A stretch of DNA of 64,000 nt, taken from positions 1-64,000 of the forward strand of contig CANLOE010000021.1 in NCBI GenBank assembly GCA_947492745.1, given 5' to 3'. Position numbers and translations under genes: made by a program. A model generated the notes under the pieces. That model searched no databases. It was given only the letters and a program-made list of their open reading frames with translations, and had not been told where the DNA came from. This DNA is from an uncultured Cyclobacteriaceae bacterium. GTDB lineage: Bacteria > Bacteroidota > Bacteroidia > Cytophagales > Cyclobacteriaceae. Positions 18,968-28,344 of the stretch are shown here, one piece after another (position 1 is the first letter of the stretch; the number at the start of each line of letters is the position of its first letter).

Positions 18968-19312
18968 GGGCCTCAGATAATCTTGTCCTGTAGGTTATCG
19001 GCAAGGATGGTCTGCCACTTCTTGACGATTTCCGGCTCAAAGCTGCTATTACGGTCCTGAAGGGTCTCGATCGTAAACTCACTGGCGGAACTCTTGATCA
19101 TCTTGCGGCCCTTTCCGTTGCGCTTATTGCCGGAACTCCGCTCTGCTCCATTCAGGTACTCCTCCATCTCGACATCAAGGGCCTCTTCCAAAAACCGTTG
19201 CTGCAAGGGCGCGAAAGCACCGCCCTTACCAACAGGCTCTTGTCTGCCCTGAACTGTTCCAAAGCCTTCATCTTCAGAGCTTCTCTTTCTTCTTTTGTCA
19301 CCTCTAATATAT
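18968..19312 (-). pseudogene. IS256-family transposase remnant
   Basis: Reading on the minus strand, the frame ending near 18973 gives FLEEALDVEMEEYLNG, SSGNKRNGKG and RNSSFEPEIVKKWQ, the N-terminal part of an IS256-type transposase (family pattern: LEAELDEHLGY, RNGYSKKT, RNGSFEPQIVKK). The piece before it (KEEREALKMKALEQFRADKSL) lies in another frame, so there is a frameshift near 19225. The catalytic DDE part is absent: the sequence stops after DNLQDKII. No terminal inverted repeats are visible. An old, dead fragment. Confidence 0.8.
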
Positions 19313-19577
19313 AGTCGGTTCAAAGTTAATTACCTAATAATCAATTAGACAGGGTTGAGCTTATACTCTTCCTTGAACACTCCCTTGTAACTGTTCGGTC
19401 AAAGACAGACCTACTCAAAGCATAATCGAGGAATTAAAAGTAGAATAGCGTAGTATATCTATTTTTAAATTATAGCAAAATGAGTAAATTAACACCTTAC
19501 TAAGGTTCTAATAGCCAACCTACTTCTATAGGTTGTATTCTTTTATGCATGTGTTAACCTTTGATTTGTGCCGTTCC

Positions 19578-21713
19578 ATGAGCCCCAGATGCTATTCAAT
19601 CGCATTTTCCATCTTTATGATGCTCGGTCTAGCTGTTAGCGCGCAGAATACCGAAAAAATAAACAACCTGACGTCCAAGGCACAAAAAAGCCAACATTCG
19701 GAACGTTACCATACGCTGAACGCGCTAGGCTGGGAATACCGAAAATTTCAACCCGATAGTACGCTCTATTTCTGCCAAAAGGCTTTGGATGAAGCTAAAG
19801 CCAACGGAACAAAGAATACTGTCGCTACTTCTCTCAATTTTATGGGAGTGGCTTATTTTTACAAGGGCGACTATAGCAATGCTTTCCGATATTATACCAA
19901 AGCTCATGGTTTTGCCAAGGAAAACGATGACTTAGCTCAATATGCTCATGCCTTCAATAATATAGGCCGTTTATATTTCATACAAGGGGACTTGGTTCAA
20001 TCTTACGAACATTACTTCCATGCACTAAGGATATTCAAGGATATAAAGGACAATGATGGTATGGCTCATGCCTATAAGAGTCTCGGAAACTTGTTCAAAA
20101 CGGAAAAAAACTACGATAAAGCTTTGGAGATGCTAGGCCTGGCCAATAGTATCCGTGAACAGAATGGCGGTGGCAGCTCAAGAATAAGCATCCTATCGGA
20201 AATGGCGGAAACCCATAAGCTCAAGAGTAACTACCAAAAGTCAAAAGAGTACCTCCATATCGCCGAAGAAGTCGCCAAAAATACAGGTGATTCCATCAGT
20301 ATGGCCAAAATCAAGCTGGGGCTATCGAGTCTTTACTTTGATACTTCAGTCTATCAGCAAGCATTACGCTCAGCGCAGGAAGCACTCCGCACCATCAATA
20401 AAACGAAAAATAAGGACATGCTATCCCGTGCCTATTTTCAATTGGGCAAGGTCAATTTCAAATTAAAGGATTTTGCCAGTGCAAAATCATGTTTTTCGAG
20501 AACGATCCAGCTTACCGAGAAGTCCGGGATGCTGGAACGCCAATTCGGAGCCTATCTATACCTCTCCAATATCTACAAGAAAGAAGGAAATCTGAACAGG
20601 TCCTTCATCAATTTCAAGAACTACACTTACCTTAAAGACTCCGCTGAGCATATGGATAAGGTAAGGACCATAGAACTACTTACTGCCCGGGTAGATGTAG
20701 AAAAAATAAGTAGCGAGTTCGAGGCACTCAAATCCAAAGAGCTACAAGACCAGCAGACCATTCGTTATGAACGTGCCAAAAATCTGACACAGACCATGGC
20801 ACTATTACTCGCGCTATCTTTGTTCATCACCTTATATCTAGCTTTTAGAAGGAGAGTGGCCACCTCTAAAGCACTGGAGAGTAAAAACCAGCAGATAGAG
20901 CAACAGAGTCAAGAGATAAGTACACAGAACAAACGGATACAGGCACAAAATCAAAAACTACAGAAGAGAAACGATACCTTGGCCGATCTAAACGACGAAA
21001 AGGACAATCTAATGCACTTGGTGGCCCATGACCTGAAATCCCCCTTCAATAAGCTACTTGGATTGTTGGATTTAGTGGGAATGACCGGCCCCCTGAACAA
21101 TGAGCAATCGGAGCTCACTCAATTGTCCAAGAATACAGCAAGGGCAGGCGTAAGCCTTATCACGGACCTATTGGATGCCACTGCTTTCGAAGTATCCCAA
21201 AGACTACATGTATCGACGATAGAAGCCTGTGGTTTTCTTGACGAAAGAATCATAGAATTCAGTACAGAGTCGGCCTCCAAAGGTATACGAATCAGTAATG
21301 AATCGGACAAAAAAGTGTACTTTGATACCGATAGGGAATCCTTGACCCGGATAATCGATAACTTGATTTCCAATGCCATCAAGTATGGAAACCTCAATAC
21401 CGACATCCGTCTTTCATCATTTGAACAACATGAGCATATCGTAGGCATATCCATTAAGGACCAAGGACCTGGTTTCAGTAGGGAGGACAAGAAAAATCTT
21501 TATAAAAAGTTCCAGAGGCTCTCTGCCAAGCCTACAGCAGGAGAGAGTTCCAATGGTCTGGGTCTAGCCATCGTCAAAACACTTGCCGACCGCTTGCACT
21601 GCACGATAGAGCTGATCAGTGAAAGCGGCCAAGGCAGTGAGTTTATTCTTTATTTTCCTAAAACCATATTACAGGGACCTCCCGTATCCCTTCCGGAAAT
21701 TGTCCACGAATGA
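19578..21713 (+). CDS. TPR-containing sensor histidine kinase
   Basis: 711 residues from ATG 19578, chosen for the signal peptide (YSIAFSIFMMLGLAVSA). The periplasmic part holds six or more TPR units (ALNALGWEYRKFQPDSTLYF, NFMGVAYFYKGDYSNAFRYY, NNIGRLYFIQGDLVQSYEHY and so on). A single transmembrane helix (TMALLLALSLFITLYLAF) is followed by a coiled coil and a kinase core: H-box LVAHDLKSPFNKLLG, N-box DNLISNAIKYG, G1 KDQGPGF, G2 NGLGLAIVK. The TPR sensor with no named ligand is typical of Bacteroidota. No response regulator is adjacent, so it is an orphan kinase. It converges on the purine phosphorylase gene, 22 bp apart. Confidence 0.9.
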   Translation: MSPRCYSIAFSIFMMLGLAVSAQNTEKINNLTSKAQKSQHSERYHTLNALGWEYRKFQPDSTLYFCQKALDEAKANGTKNTVATSLNFMGVAYFYKGDYSNAFRYYTKAHGFAKENDDLAQYAHAFNNIGRLYFIQGDLVQSYEHYFHALRIFKDIKDNDGMAHAYKSLGNLFKTEKNYDKALEMLGLANSIREQNGGGSSRISILSEMAETHKLKSNYQKSKEYLHIAEEVAKNTGDSISMAKIKLGLSSLYFDTSVYQQALRSAQEALRTINKTKNKDMLSRAYFQLGKVNFKLKDFASAKSCFSRTIQLTEKSGMLERQFGAYLYLSNIYKKEGNLNRSFINFKNYTYLKDSAEHMDKVRTIELLTARVDVEKISSEFEALKSKELQDQQTIRYERAKNLTQTMALLLALSLFITLYLAFRRRVATSKALESKNQQIEQQSQEISTQNKRIQAQNQKLQKRNDTLADLNDEKDNLMHLVAHDLKSPFNKLLGLLDLVGMTGPLNNEQSELTQLSKNTARAGVSLITDLLDATAFEVSQRLHVSTIEACGFLDERIIEFSTESASKGIRISNESDKKVYFDTDRESLTRIIDNLISNAIKYGNLNTDIRLSSFEQHEHIVGISIKDQGPGFSREDKKNLYKKFQRLSAKPTAGESSNGLGLAIVKTLADRLHCTIELISESGQGSEFILYFPKTILQGPPVSLPEIVHE

Positions 21714-21735
21714 GTAAACCTATTCGACTCTTAAA

Positions 21736-22548
21736 TTACGCATCAGCGATTAGCGCTTTCAGTAGTCGTGTCATTCCCGGCTCGGCCTTCATCGCTGCTG
21801 CAATAACTTTTTCTACCGTTACTTTCTCGATATTCCCTGGCGTACAGAGGTCTGTAATAACGGAAATGGCGAAACAGGGCAGTTCCATGTGCCGCGCAAC
21901 GATATTTTCGGGTATTGTGGACATTCCTACCGCATCGGCTCCGATAACTCTAAGGTATTTATACTCTGCCTTGGTTTCTAGGTTGGGTCCTGTAACACCA
22001 ACATATACGCCCTGATGTGTGGGTATGTCCTCCTGCTTCGCAATTTCCATTGCCCGAGCAATCATGTCTTGGTCATAGGGTTCGCTCATGTCCGGAAAAC
22101 GCGGCCCAAAATCATCCCAATTTTCCCCTACTAGGGGATTTTCGGGCATAAGATTGATATGATCGTCAATGACCATCAGGTCGCTAAGCTGAAAATCCGG
22201 GTTCAGGCCACCTGCTGCATTGGAAATAAACAGTCGCTCAATACCCAATAGTTTCATCACCCGCACGGGAAAGGTCACTTCTTGCATACTATACCCCTCG
22301 TAGTAATGGAACCTTCCTTGCATGGCCACCACTTCTCTCCCTTCTAATTTCCCGAAAATCAACTTTCCGGAATGCCCTTCTACCGTAGATAGCGGAAAAT
22401 TCGGAATATCCGTGTAATTTAAGGTGTGACTGATATCGATATCATTGACCAAGGCCCCTAGGCCTGTTCCCAATATCACACCGAACCTTGGTTTTATATT
22501 GATTTCTTCAAGGATAAACGCTACTGTCTCTTTAACTTTATCTATCAT
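21736..22548 (-). CDS. punA: Purine nucleoside phosphorylase (trimeric type)
   Basis: 270 residues. Motifs of the PNP-I/MTAP family: GVILGTGLGALV (phosphate loop), GRFHYYEGY, FISNAAGGLNPDF, DHINLM, and GPNLETKAEYKYLRVIGADAVGMST with the purine-binding Glu and the Met of the nucleoside site. It cleaves inosine and guanosine to the base and ribose 1-phosphate in purine salvage. Cytoplasmic. Length is normal. It is divergent from the YceI gene. Confidence 0.95.
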   Translation of the reverse strand: MIDKVKETVAFILEEINIKPRFGVILGTGLGALVNDIDISHTLNYTDIPNFPLSTVEGHSGKLIFGKLEGREVVAMQGRFHYYEGYSMQEVTFPVRVMKLLGIERLFISNAAGGLNPDFQLSDLMVIDDHINLMPENPLVGENWDDFGPRFPDMSEPYDQDMIARAMEIAKQEDIPTHQGVYVGVTGPNLETKAEYKYLRVIGADAVGMSTIPENIVARHMELPCFAISVITDLCTPGNIEKVTVEKVIAAAMKAEPGMTRLLKALIADA

Positions 22549-22666
22549 TTTTTACGGAATTATAGGAATTGATTCGAAAAAATCCTCAAATCAGAAACCA
22601 AATACAACACTCTTCGTTTTAGATGTTTAAACACATAAATTATCTCTAATCATTAAAATTAACCTT

Positions 22667-23272
22667 ATGTACTCAAAAAAAAATATTTTTCTTTCTTTCT
22701 CTGTTATTCTGATTTTCATTTTCTCTTTTACTCTTGTAAAAACCAAAAGCTACACGGTAGATCCCGCTAAGAGTCAGGTGACCTGGTTGGCAAAAAAAGT
22801 AACAGGACAGCATGACGGTAGCGTCATGATAAAAAACGGGGAATTACAGGTAAGTAATGGCAAATTATCCGGAGGTATGTTTACGATAGACATGAGCACG
22901 ATAAAGGTACTGGATATTGAAGACAAAGCGACCAATCAAAAGCTGACAGGACACCTTAACTCAGATGATTTTTTTGCTGTGACAAAATACCCCGAGGCTA
23001 CTTTCAAGATCACCAACGCTATGGAGAAGAAAAGTGATGCCGGTAATTATGAAATCAGTGGTGACCTCAGCATCAAAGGCAAAACGGAGAATATCACTTT
23101 CCCTGCGACGATCAGTATGGAAGGGAATACGGTCAATGCCAAAGCCACATTGACATTTGACCGTTCTAAGTTCGATGTCCGTTATGGCTCCAATAGCTTT
23201 TTTGATAACTTGGGCGATAAAGCTATCTACGATGACGTAGCCATGTCGATTGATCTCAAAGCAGCGCTTTGA
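22667..23272 (+). CDS. YceI family periplasmic lipid-binding protein
   Basis: 201 residues with a signal peptide (about 1-25). The mature part is a lipocalin-like YceI barrel: YTVDPAKSQVTWLAKKVTGQHDG at the start, then SGGMFTIDMSTIKVLD, LTGHLNSDDFFAVTKYPEATF and SIKGKTENITFPA, ending with FDRSKFDVRYGS. Known members bind isoprenoid chains or are induced by stress. Nothing in the neighbourhood identifies the ligand. Confidence 0.92.
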   Translation: MYSKKNIFLSFSVILIFIFSFTLVKTKSYTVDPAKSQVTWLAKKVTGQHDGSVMIKNGELQVSNGKLSGGMFTIDMSTIKVLDIEDKATNQKLTGHLNSDDFFAVTKYPEATFKITNAMEKKSDAGNYEISGDLSIKGKTENITFPATISMEGNTVNAKATLTFDRSKFDVRYGSNSFFDNLGDKAIYDDVAMSIDLKAAL

Positions 23273-23769
23273 ACTGAAAACTCGTTTTATGGAAGCTCCC
23301 CATCTCAATTCTTGAGGCGCGGTTTCTGTACATGACTCTCTCCTCTTCTGTCAAAATCAGTAGGGGATTTTTTTTGTCCATACCCAATCACTACGTGAGG
23401 AAGAAAGCGAATGAGGTAATGAGATCATAAGTGAATGGACTTTGTACGAACATGCATTTCATGCCAATTCGAGAGCAAAATAAGCCTTCTCTACTAACTT
23501 GTTTACCTTTATCAGGCTTGGAACACCCGCATTGGTACTACCCTCATTGTCAATTGATTCCACCTCTACAATAAACAATGACAAATTTCCAACTATAATC
23601 CCAAGATAATCTCTCTAATGAGTATTCCAGCAAGATTAGAGCAAAGGCATATTTCTTTTTTTCAAATATACCATCCTTCACAGGGCTTCTTTCGTAGAGA
23701 TAACAAGCTATCCTACGCCCTTATGCTAAAAGAGCAGGTAGATTATTTTTAACCACAAACCCTAAAGAA
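23273..23769. other. Non-coding gap of about 500 bp
   Basis: No gene, RNA or clear repeat copy. The sequence from 23560 to 23640 (CAATGACAAATTTCC, then AGATAATCTCT) is vaguely like the right end of a D element but too diverged to call. Confidence 0.4.
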
Positions 23770-24558
23770 ATGAGAATCAATGTAAAGTACTTTATGTACA
23801 TCACTTTGTCATTATTGTTCGCTATACCGATGACTTCTTGTGATGAGGATGATACCTCGAACAATACTGTAGATCCGAATCCCGTCGTCAAAGAAAATAT
23901 CCTACTTGCTACCAATAGTACCGTAGGATCGTATTTAACGGATAAGGATGGGATGAGTCTTTACTATTTTACCAAAGATGCTGATGGGGCAAGTGCCTGC
24001 ATGGACGATTGTCTTAAAGCTTGGCCTGTTTTTTATGAAAAGGATATCCAAGTCGGCGAAGGTCTGAAAAGCTCGGACTTTGGGGTCATCACCCGAGAAG
24101 ATGGTACAGTACAAAGTACCTACCTAGGCTGGCCTCTATATTATTTTGTCGATGATACCAAAAGTACGGAGCTAAAAGGTGAAGGCTTGGGAAATGTCTG
24201 GTTCGCTGCAAAACCTGACTATTCTTTGATGATCGCTGATTTTCCTGTAGCCGGTGAAACCAAGACGTTCTTAGTAGATGACAAAGGCAATACCCTGTAC
24301 CTGTTCACTGAGGATGAAAAAGAGGTCAGTAATTGTGCAGATAAATGCATTGAAGTATGGCCCATATTTCATGCTGAGGATTTGGTCATTCCTTCTACAA
24401 TGGAAGCTTCTGATTTCGGAACCATCACAAGAGCCGATGGTATAGAGCAAAGCACTTTTAAAGGAGTTCCCCTGTATTATTTCGCGAGCGATGAAAAAAG
24501 AGGTGATACAAAAGGTCAAAATGTCAATGAAGCCTGGTTCGTGGTAGAAACCAAATGA
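23770..24558 (+). CDS. COG4315-type lipoprotein with two secreted repeats
   Basis: 262 residues. Lipoprotein signal ending IPMTSC near residue 24, so it is lipid-anchored. Two repeats of about 105 residues follow, each of the pattern LYYFTKDADG, C(x)DDC, LKAWPVF, then EDGTVQSTYLGWPLYYF; the second copy reads LYLFTEDE, CADKC, IEVWPIF and GIEQSTFKGVPLYYF. This matches the secreted repeat of unknown function. The CxxxC pair in each repeat may form a disulfide or bind metal. Monocistronic, followed by a nest of mobile elements. Confidence 0.88.
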   Translation: MRINVKYFMYITLSLLFAIPMTSCDEDDTSNNTVDPNPVVKENILLATNSTVGSYLTDKDGMSLYYFTKDADGASACMDDCLKAWPVFYEKDIQVGEGLKSSDFGVITREDGTVQSTYLGWPLYYFVDDTKSTELKGEGLGNVWFAAKPDYSLMIADFPVAGETKTFLVDDKGNTLYLFTEDEKEVSNCADKCIEVWPIFHAEDLVIPSTMEASDFGTITRADGIEQSTFKGVPLYYFASDEKRGDTKGQNVNEAWFVVETK

Positions 24559-24763
24559 TACTTCTCGGAAAACTTCTGCAATGATATGTTTGAGTTTTTC
24601 TTCGGCACTAAGAGACCGTTTTGCTATGTCTCTTTATATTCATCCGCAAGGCATTGATTTTCAATGGGTGCATAGAATTCGAAGGATAAGCATTTATCTC
24701 AAACTTTTACTTTCATTCATGTTCCATTGCTATCCGTGATCTTTTAGCGCCTGATTTCGTTTA

Positions 24764-24930
24764 ACCCAGAATGTTCGTTGGAACTTCATCATGAGGACTT
24801 AAATGGCAATAAATCAGTGCGTTTTCTTGGATTCAGCGTAGCACCGCTACGGTGAATTCAAAAAACGCATTCATTTACTGATTTGAAGCCAGTTAAGCCC
24901 GGAATAGATTTTCTAATGGACATTTTGGGT
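24764..24930 (+). mobile_element. Family B MITE-like element
   Basis: 167 bp, ends ACCCAGAATGTTCGTTGG and CTAATGGACATTTTGGGT, hairpin CGTAGC-ACC-GCTACG. Target duplication TTA (24761-24763 and 24931-24933). Inserted in a D element. Confidence 0.9.
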
Positions 24931-24962
24931 TTAAATTTTCGCAGATAGTCCTGCTATCTTTA

Positions 24963-25295
24963 ACTCAAAATGATCAATAGCCTTCCTATTACGAGCATAA
25001 ATTACTTCAAAATCAGTGGTTTTACGCTGCGCAGGTTTTATACAAACTTAGCTTTTAAATATCACATATCTTCCTGTTCATTTTGCTTCACTCTGCGTTG
25101 ACCATCCTCGGGATAGCGCTGCTATCCCTGCGGTTCTCGCCTTGATTGAAACAAAATGACCAGCGGAATCTTATAACGACATTTGAAACCCAAATTTGTA
25201 TTACACCCTAACAATACGCTAGGCCTCCTCACCTAAACCGCTGATCTTATTGTACTTTATGCCCTCATCACGAAATCCTATCGATCATTTTGGGT
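24963..25295 (-). mobile_element. Family C element interrupted by family A
   Basis: Outer ends ACTCAAAATGATCAATAG and CTATCGATCATTTTGGGT. Removing the A copy (25041-25200) and one TTA leaves 170 bp, the standard C length. The flanks differ (TTA and TGA), so the original target copy has changed by one base or was altered by the nesting. Confidence 0.85.
25041..25200 (+). mobile_element. Family A MITE-like element inside C
   Basis: 160 bp, TACAAACTTAGCTTTT to CCCAAATTTGTA, with TTA duplicated at 25038-25040 and 25201-25203. This insertion into C shows that A moved after C had arrived. Confidence 0.92.
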
Positions 25296-25320
25296 TGAAC
25301 GGAATCCGAATTCCGGTAGT

Positions 25321-25620
25321 TCATTTGAAAATTTTTCTGTCCGGGCGCAGCGTTTTCAAAATTTTCTGCATCTCACAGGCTGGCCCGAAGCCTCCCCTGA
25401 CTTCGTCCTGCTTCATTTTCATCAATAGGACCGAGCGTAAAGAAAGGGCTCGGGGAACCCTTCCGGCGAAGGGGACGGTCTGTCGCGCAGGAGTAAGCGC
25501 CCGGCCGGCTTGAGGCAAAACGGACCAAGGGGTAGATACAAAGATGTCCTCTACCATTTTGGCAATGAAAAGGTGTTTTCGGCAGGAATGTATATGGGTA
25601 GGGTCAAAATGAAGCAACAT
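25321..25620 (-). other. GC-rich, strongly foldable tract with a 99-codon frame
   Basis: The composition differs sharply from the AT-rich surroundings. On the plus strand CCGAGC/GCTCGG (25431-25436, 25448-25453) and CCCTTC/GAAGGG (25458-25463, 25468-25473) form two adjacent stems, closed by GACCG/CGGTC. On the minus strand one frame stays open for 99 codons (start 25620; HFDPTHIHSCRKHLF near the start, LRPDRKIFK at the end). I do not recognise the protein. Either a structured RNA or a leftover of a transferred element; low confidence that it is translated. Confidence 0.4.
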
Positions 25621-25703
25621 GGATAATCCGATAGCTAAGCATATAAGTCCAACGGATGATATATCGACAAATTGTTAAAATAGTTGGTGTATCTCTGTAT
25701 GTA

Positions 25704-25925
25704 AGAGACTGTTTTAAAATGTATCTTTTTCTTTCTTACGTACTTCTTCTGGTGCATGATTTCGTTGAAATTTCCGCTAGCTAGCGCGACATGCTATCTT
25801 TGTCAATGGCTCACACGGCAGAAGGCCCCTTCACTAATAATGCCCCGAGGGCATTATTTTAACGCTAGGTCCTATCCAAAATAAGTGATCATAAATTCTA
25901 AAATAATATCTTCAAAACAGTCTCT
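25704..25925 (+). mobile_element. Family D MITE-like element, 222-bp subtype
   Basis: AGAGACTGTTTTAAAATG to TTCAAAACAGTCTCT, flanked by TA on both sides. It is nearly identical over its whole length to the copy at 45044-45265, so this subtype moved recently. The right end lies 21 bp before the ATG of the sigma factor pseudogene. Confidence 0.9.
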
Positions 25926-26469
25926 TAGAAGTGAAGAGAATTTAAAATGGAATCATTGATCGCCCAACTCCAGAGCGCAAACAATGAAGGCTTGACCTTG
26001 TTGGTCAGGAAATATAAACACCCTTGTGTTCAGCACTTGCTTATGAATACGAAGTGCAATACAGAAGAAGCAGAGGAGATTTTCACTGAGGCCATTGTGA
26101 ATCTGAGGAAAAGGGTTATTGAAAATAGGCCGGGAACCATTTCTAACCTAAAAGGATATCTTGTTACTACTTCTTACAATATGTGGTTGAAGCAATATCA
26201 AAAACAAAAAACGCAATCCTTTGGTTTTAGGAGAAGTAGAGCATTATTTTGACGAATACCTTAACAATGAATTCGAAAATGGTACCCTAGAAGAGGAAGC
26301 CAGACAACGGTTTTTGGATATTTCGGAAGAGGCCCTGGATTCCATGCGGAACAAGTGCAAAAAAATCACACCTATTTTTATATAGAGGGCAGAAGTATGA
26401 ACGAAATCGCAAAATTGATGGGCTTTGCCAATGAGGCCGTTGCCCGGTCGAGCAAGTATCTTTGTTTTA

Positions 26470-26627
26470 TACAAATTTAGCTTTTAAATATCGCCTATCT
26501 TCTTGTTCATTTTGCTTCACTCTGCGTTGACAATCCTCGGGATAGCGCGCTATCCCTGCGGTTCTCGCCTTGATTGAAACAAAATGACCAGCGGAATCTT
26601 ATACGACATTTGAAACCCAAATTTGTA
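26470..26627 (+). mobile_element. Family A element inside the sigma factor gene
   Basis: 158 bp, target duplication TTA (26467-26469 and 26628-26630). It abuts the family B copy; its right TTA overlaps the left TAA of B. Confidence 0.93.
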
Positions 26628-26631
26628 TTAA

Positions 26632-26798
26632 ACCCAAAATGTCCATTAGAAAATCTATTCCGGACTTAACTGGCTTCAAATCAGTAAATGAATACATTTT
26701 TTGAATTAACCGTAGCGGTGCTACGCTGAATCCAAGAAAAAGCCCTGATTTATTGCCATTTAAGTCCTCATGACGAAGTTCCAACGAACATTCTGAGT
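26632..26798 (-). mobile_element. Family B element inside the sigma factor gene
   Basis: 167 bp, ACCCAAAATG to CATTCTGAGT, flanked by TAA (26629-26631 and 26799-26801). Removing it with one TAA restores the coding frame of the host gene. Confidence 0.93.
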
Positions 26799-26842
26799 TA
26801 AAGCTTTGAAAGAAAAAGTCAGGTTCTTGGAGCATAAAAATC

Positions 26843-27892
26843 ATGAAAATAAATGAGCGCATGACCATTTCACCTTACGAACATGAATTGATAGACAAAT
26901 ATTTTGAGGAACTCCTGACTCAGGAAAAACAATTCGAATTTGATCATTTCCACAAAAGTTCGTTTGCTTTTAGAGAAGAAGTACTTCTTCAAAAGGGATT
27001 ATCGCTGCACTAGAAAGCAAAGCATAAAGCCAAAATGATGGTAGAAGTACGGACAATGGCAAAAGACGCTTCCCTTGAGGACCTCTTGGACAAAGAAGGG
27101 GGAGCTGAAAATATCCCCTCCCCTGACAGGCCAATGGACGACCGGTATCCTGAGCCGCGATCCGATTTAAAGTCAATGTTCAAGATCAAGCATTGGTACT
27201 GGGCCGTAGCGGTATTCGCCTTCTTGGTCTTATCTCTTCCTTTTCCGCTAAGTAAAAACGTCGAAACCGCCGACGCTCTTTATGAGAAACACTACGAACC
27301 TTTTCCCGCGACCTCTATTTCCAGAACTGCTGATAGCGACAATACTGCGCAGTACCTGGCTTCCCATATGGAAAAAGCCCATACCAAAGCCATTCCCGAA
27401 ATAAAAAAACACTTCAACCTAGCTCAAAATCTCACCTTAAAAGCTATAGAAGAAAGCCTGAAACAAGTTCCCAAAGAATCTAAGTCGTCGCTCATCTATC
27501 TGAGCATAGCCTATCTGGAAATGGATAGCCTGAGCAAAGCCGAAGCCGTCTTCAATACCATCATCCAAGGGGGAAAGGATGAATTTCTTAAGCAACATGC
27601 CACGTGGTACCAAGGACTCACCGCTCTGAAGCAAGGAAAAACCATAAAAGCCAAAGGTATCTTTAATACAAATTTGGGTTTTAAATGTCGTATAGGATTG
27701 CGCGGGTCATTTTTTTTCAATCAAGGCGAACACCGCAGGGATAGCAGCGCTATCCCGAGGATGGTCAACGCAGAGTGAAACAAAATGAACAGGAAGATAT
27801 GCGATAGTTAAAAGCTAAGTTTGTATAAAAAGATCATTGCCAGTTCCAGTTCCTATAAAGGCAAAGCTCAAGAGGTAATGGAAGCCTTGTAG
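26843..27892 (+). pseudogene. TPR membrane protein paired with the sigma factor, disrupted
   Basis: ATG 26843 overlaps the sigma gene end by 14 bp. The protein starts MKINERMTISPYEHELIDKY, has an in-frame TAG at 27011-27013 (codon 57), then continues in the same frame: KMMVEVRTMAKDASLEDLLD, a transmembrane helix (HWYWAVAVFAFLVLSLPFPL), and a periplasmic TPR-like part (SSLIYLSIAYLEMDSLSKAE, TWYQGLTALKQGKTIKAKG). Family A (27667-27825) splits codon ATC-TTT-AA from A-AAG-ATC; removing it with one TAA gives IFKKIIASSSSYKGKAQ and a stop at 27890-27892. Such sigma/TPR-membrane pairs are common in Bacteroidota and probably act as sigma and regulator. Both genes are dead here. Confidence 0.85.
27667..27825 (-). 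mobile_element. Family A element inside the TPR gene
   Basis: 159 bp, TACAAATTTGGGTTTT to GCTAAGTTTGTA, target duplication TAA (27664-27666 and 27826-27828). Coding sequence resumes in frame directly after the right target copy. Confidence 0.95.
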
Positions 27893-28344
27893 CCATACTC
27901 TAGCGAAAGCAGACGTAAATCTGAAAATCAATCAGGGCCAAGCTTGATAAAAGAACATTTCATATACTGGCCATTTAGAAACTTTTTTGAGTTGTATCTT
28001 TTTTTCCGGAAAGTATCGGTTTTTTTTACCGTTAGATAATACTACTCTTCGGTAAGATTAATCTTACACCTCAATACGGGTATCGATAACTTCTTGAAAT
28101 AATTTTGATACAATCCTTTAGATTCACTGTAAAAAGTAAAAGTAGTCCCTTTTCAACGTATACTGGACAGGTAGGAGAACAGTTGCCATTCCATAGCACA
28201 TAGATAATATAAACTTACATTTCAAACGTCCTTATCTTGCTGTTGATTTTGTAATATTGCAGCTTGTACAAACCTATCATTGTAAAACTTGGCATGGTTT
28301 TGTATATGCCTAGTTAAAAATATTTTATAATTAATCTTACACCA
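27893..28344. other. Non-coding gap of about 450 bp
   Basis: No gene or family copy. It is AT-rich and presumably holds the promoter of the beta-barrel gene; TAATATTG near 28251 resembles a -7 box but has no clear -33 partner. Confidence 0.35.

Larger units (their letters stand above)
24611..25320 (+). mobile_element. Family D element with nested B, C and A copies
   Basis: Left end AGAGACCGTTTTGC preceded by TA. The D sequence reaches CTGATTTCGTTTA, is interrupted by B (24764-24930), resumes as AAATTTTCGCAGATAGTCCTGCTATCTTTA, and is interrupted again by C (24963-25295), which itself holds A (25041-25200). The right end of D is not recognisable and is probably lost at the GC-rich tract that follows; the end given is approximate. 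Confidence 0.7.
25947..26856 (+). pseudogene. ECF-type sigma factor, disrupted
   Basis: The intact start gives MESLIAQLQSANNEGLTLLV, then a region 2 pattern (TEEAEEIFTEAIVNLRKRV, NLKGYLVTTSYNMWLKQY). One extra A in the run 26206-26211 shifts the frame; the next frame continues NPLVLGEVEHYFDEYL and LEEEARQRFLDI. One missing A in the run 26359-26365 shifts it again to HTYFYIEGRSMNEIAKLMG (region 4 helix-turn-helix). The gene is then split by family A (26470-26627) and family B (26632-26798). Taking out both with one target copy each joins TATCTTTGTTTT to AAAGCTTTG in frame, and the protein ends KALKEKVRFLEHKNHENK with TGA at 26854-26856. Confidence 0.85.
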
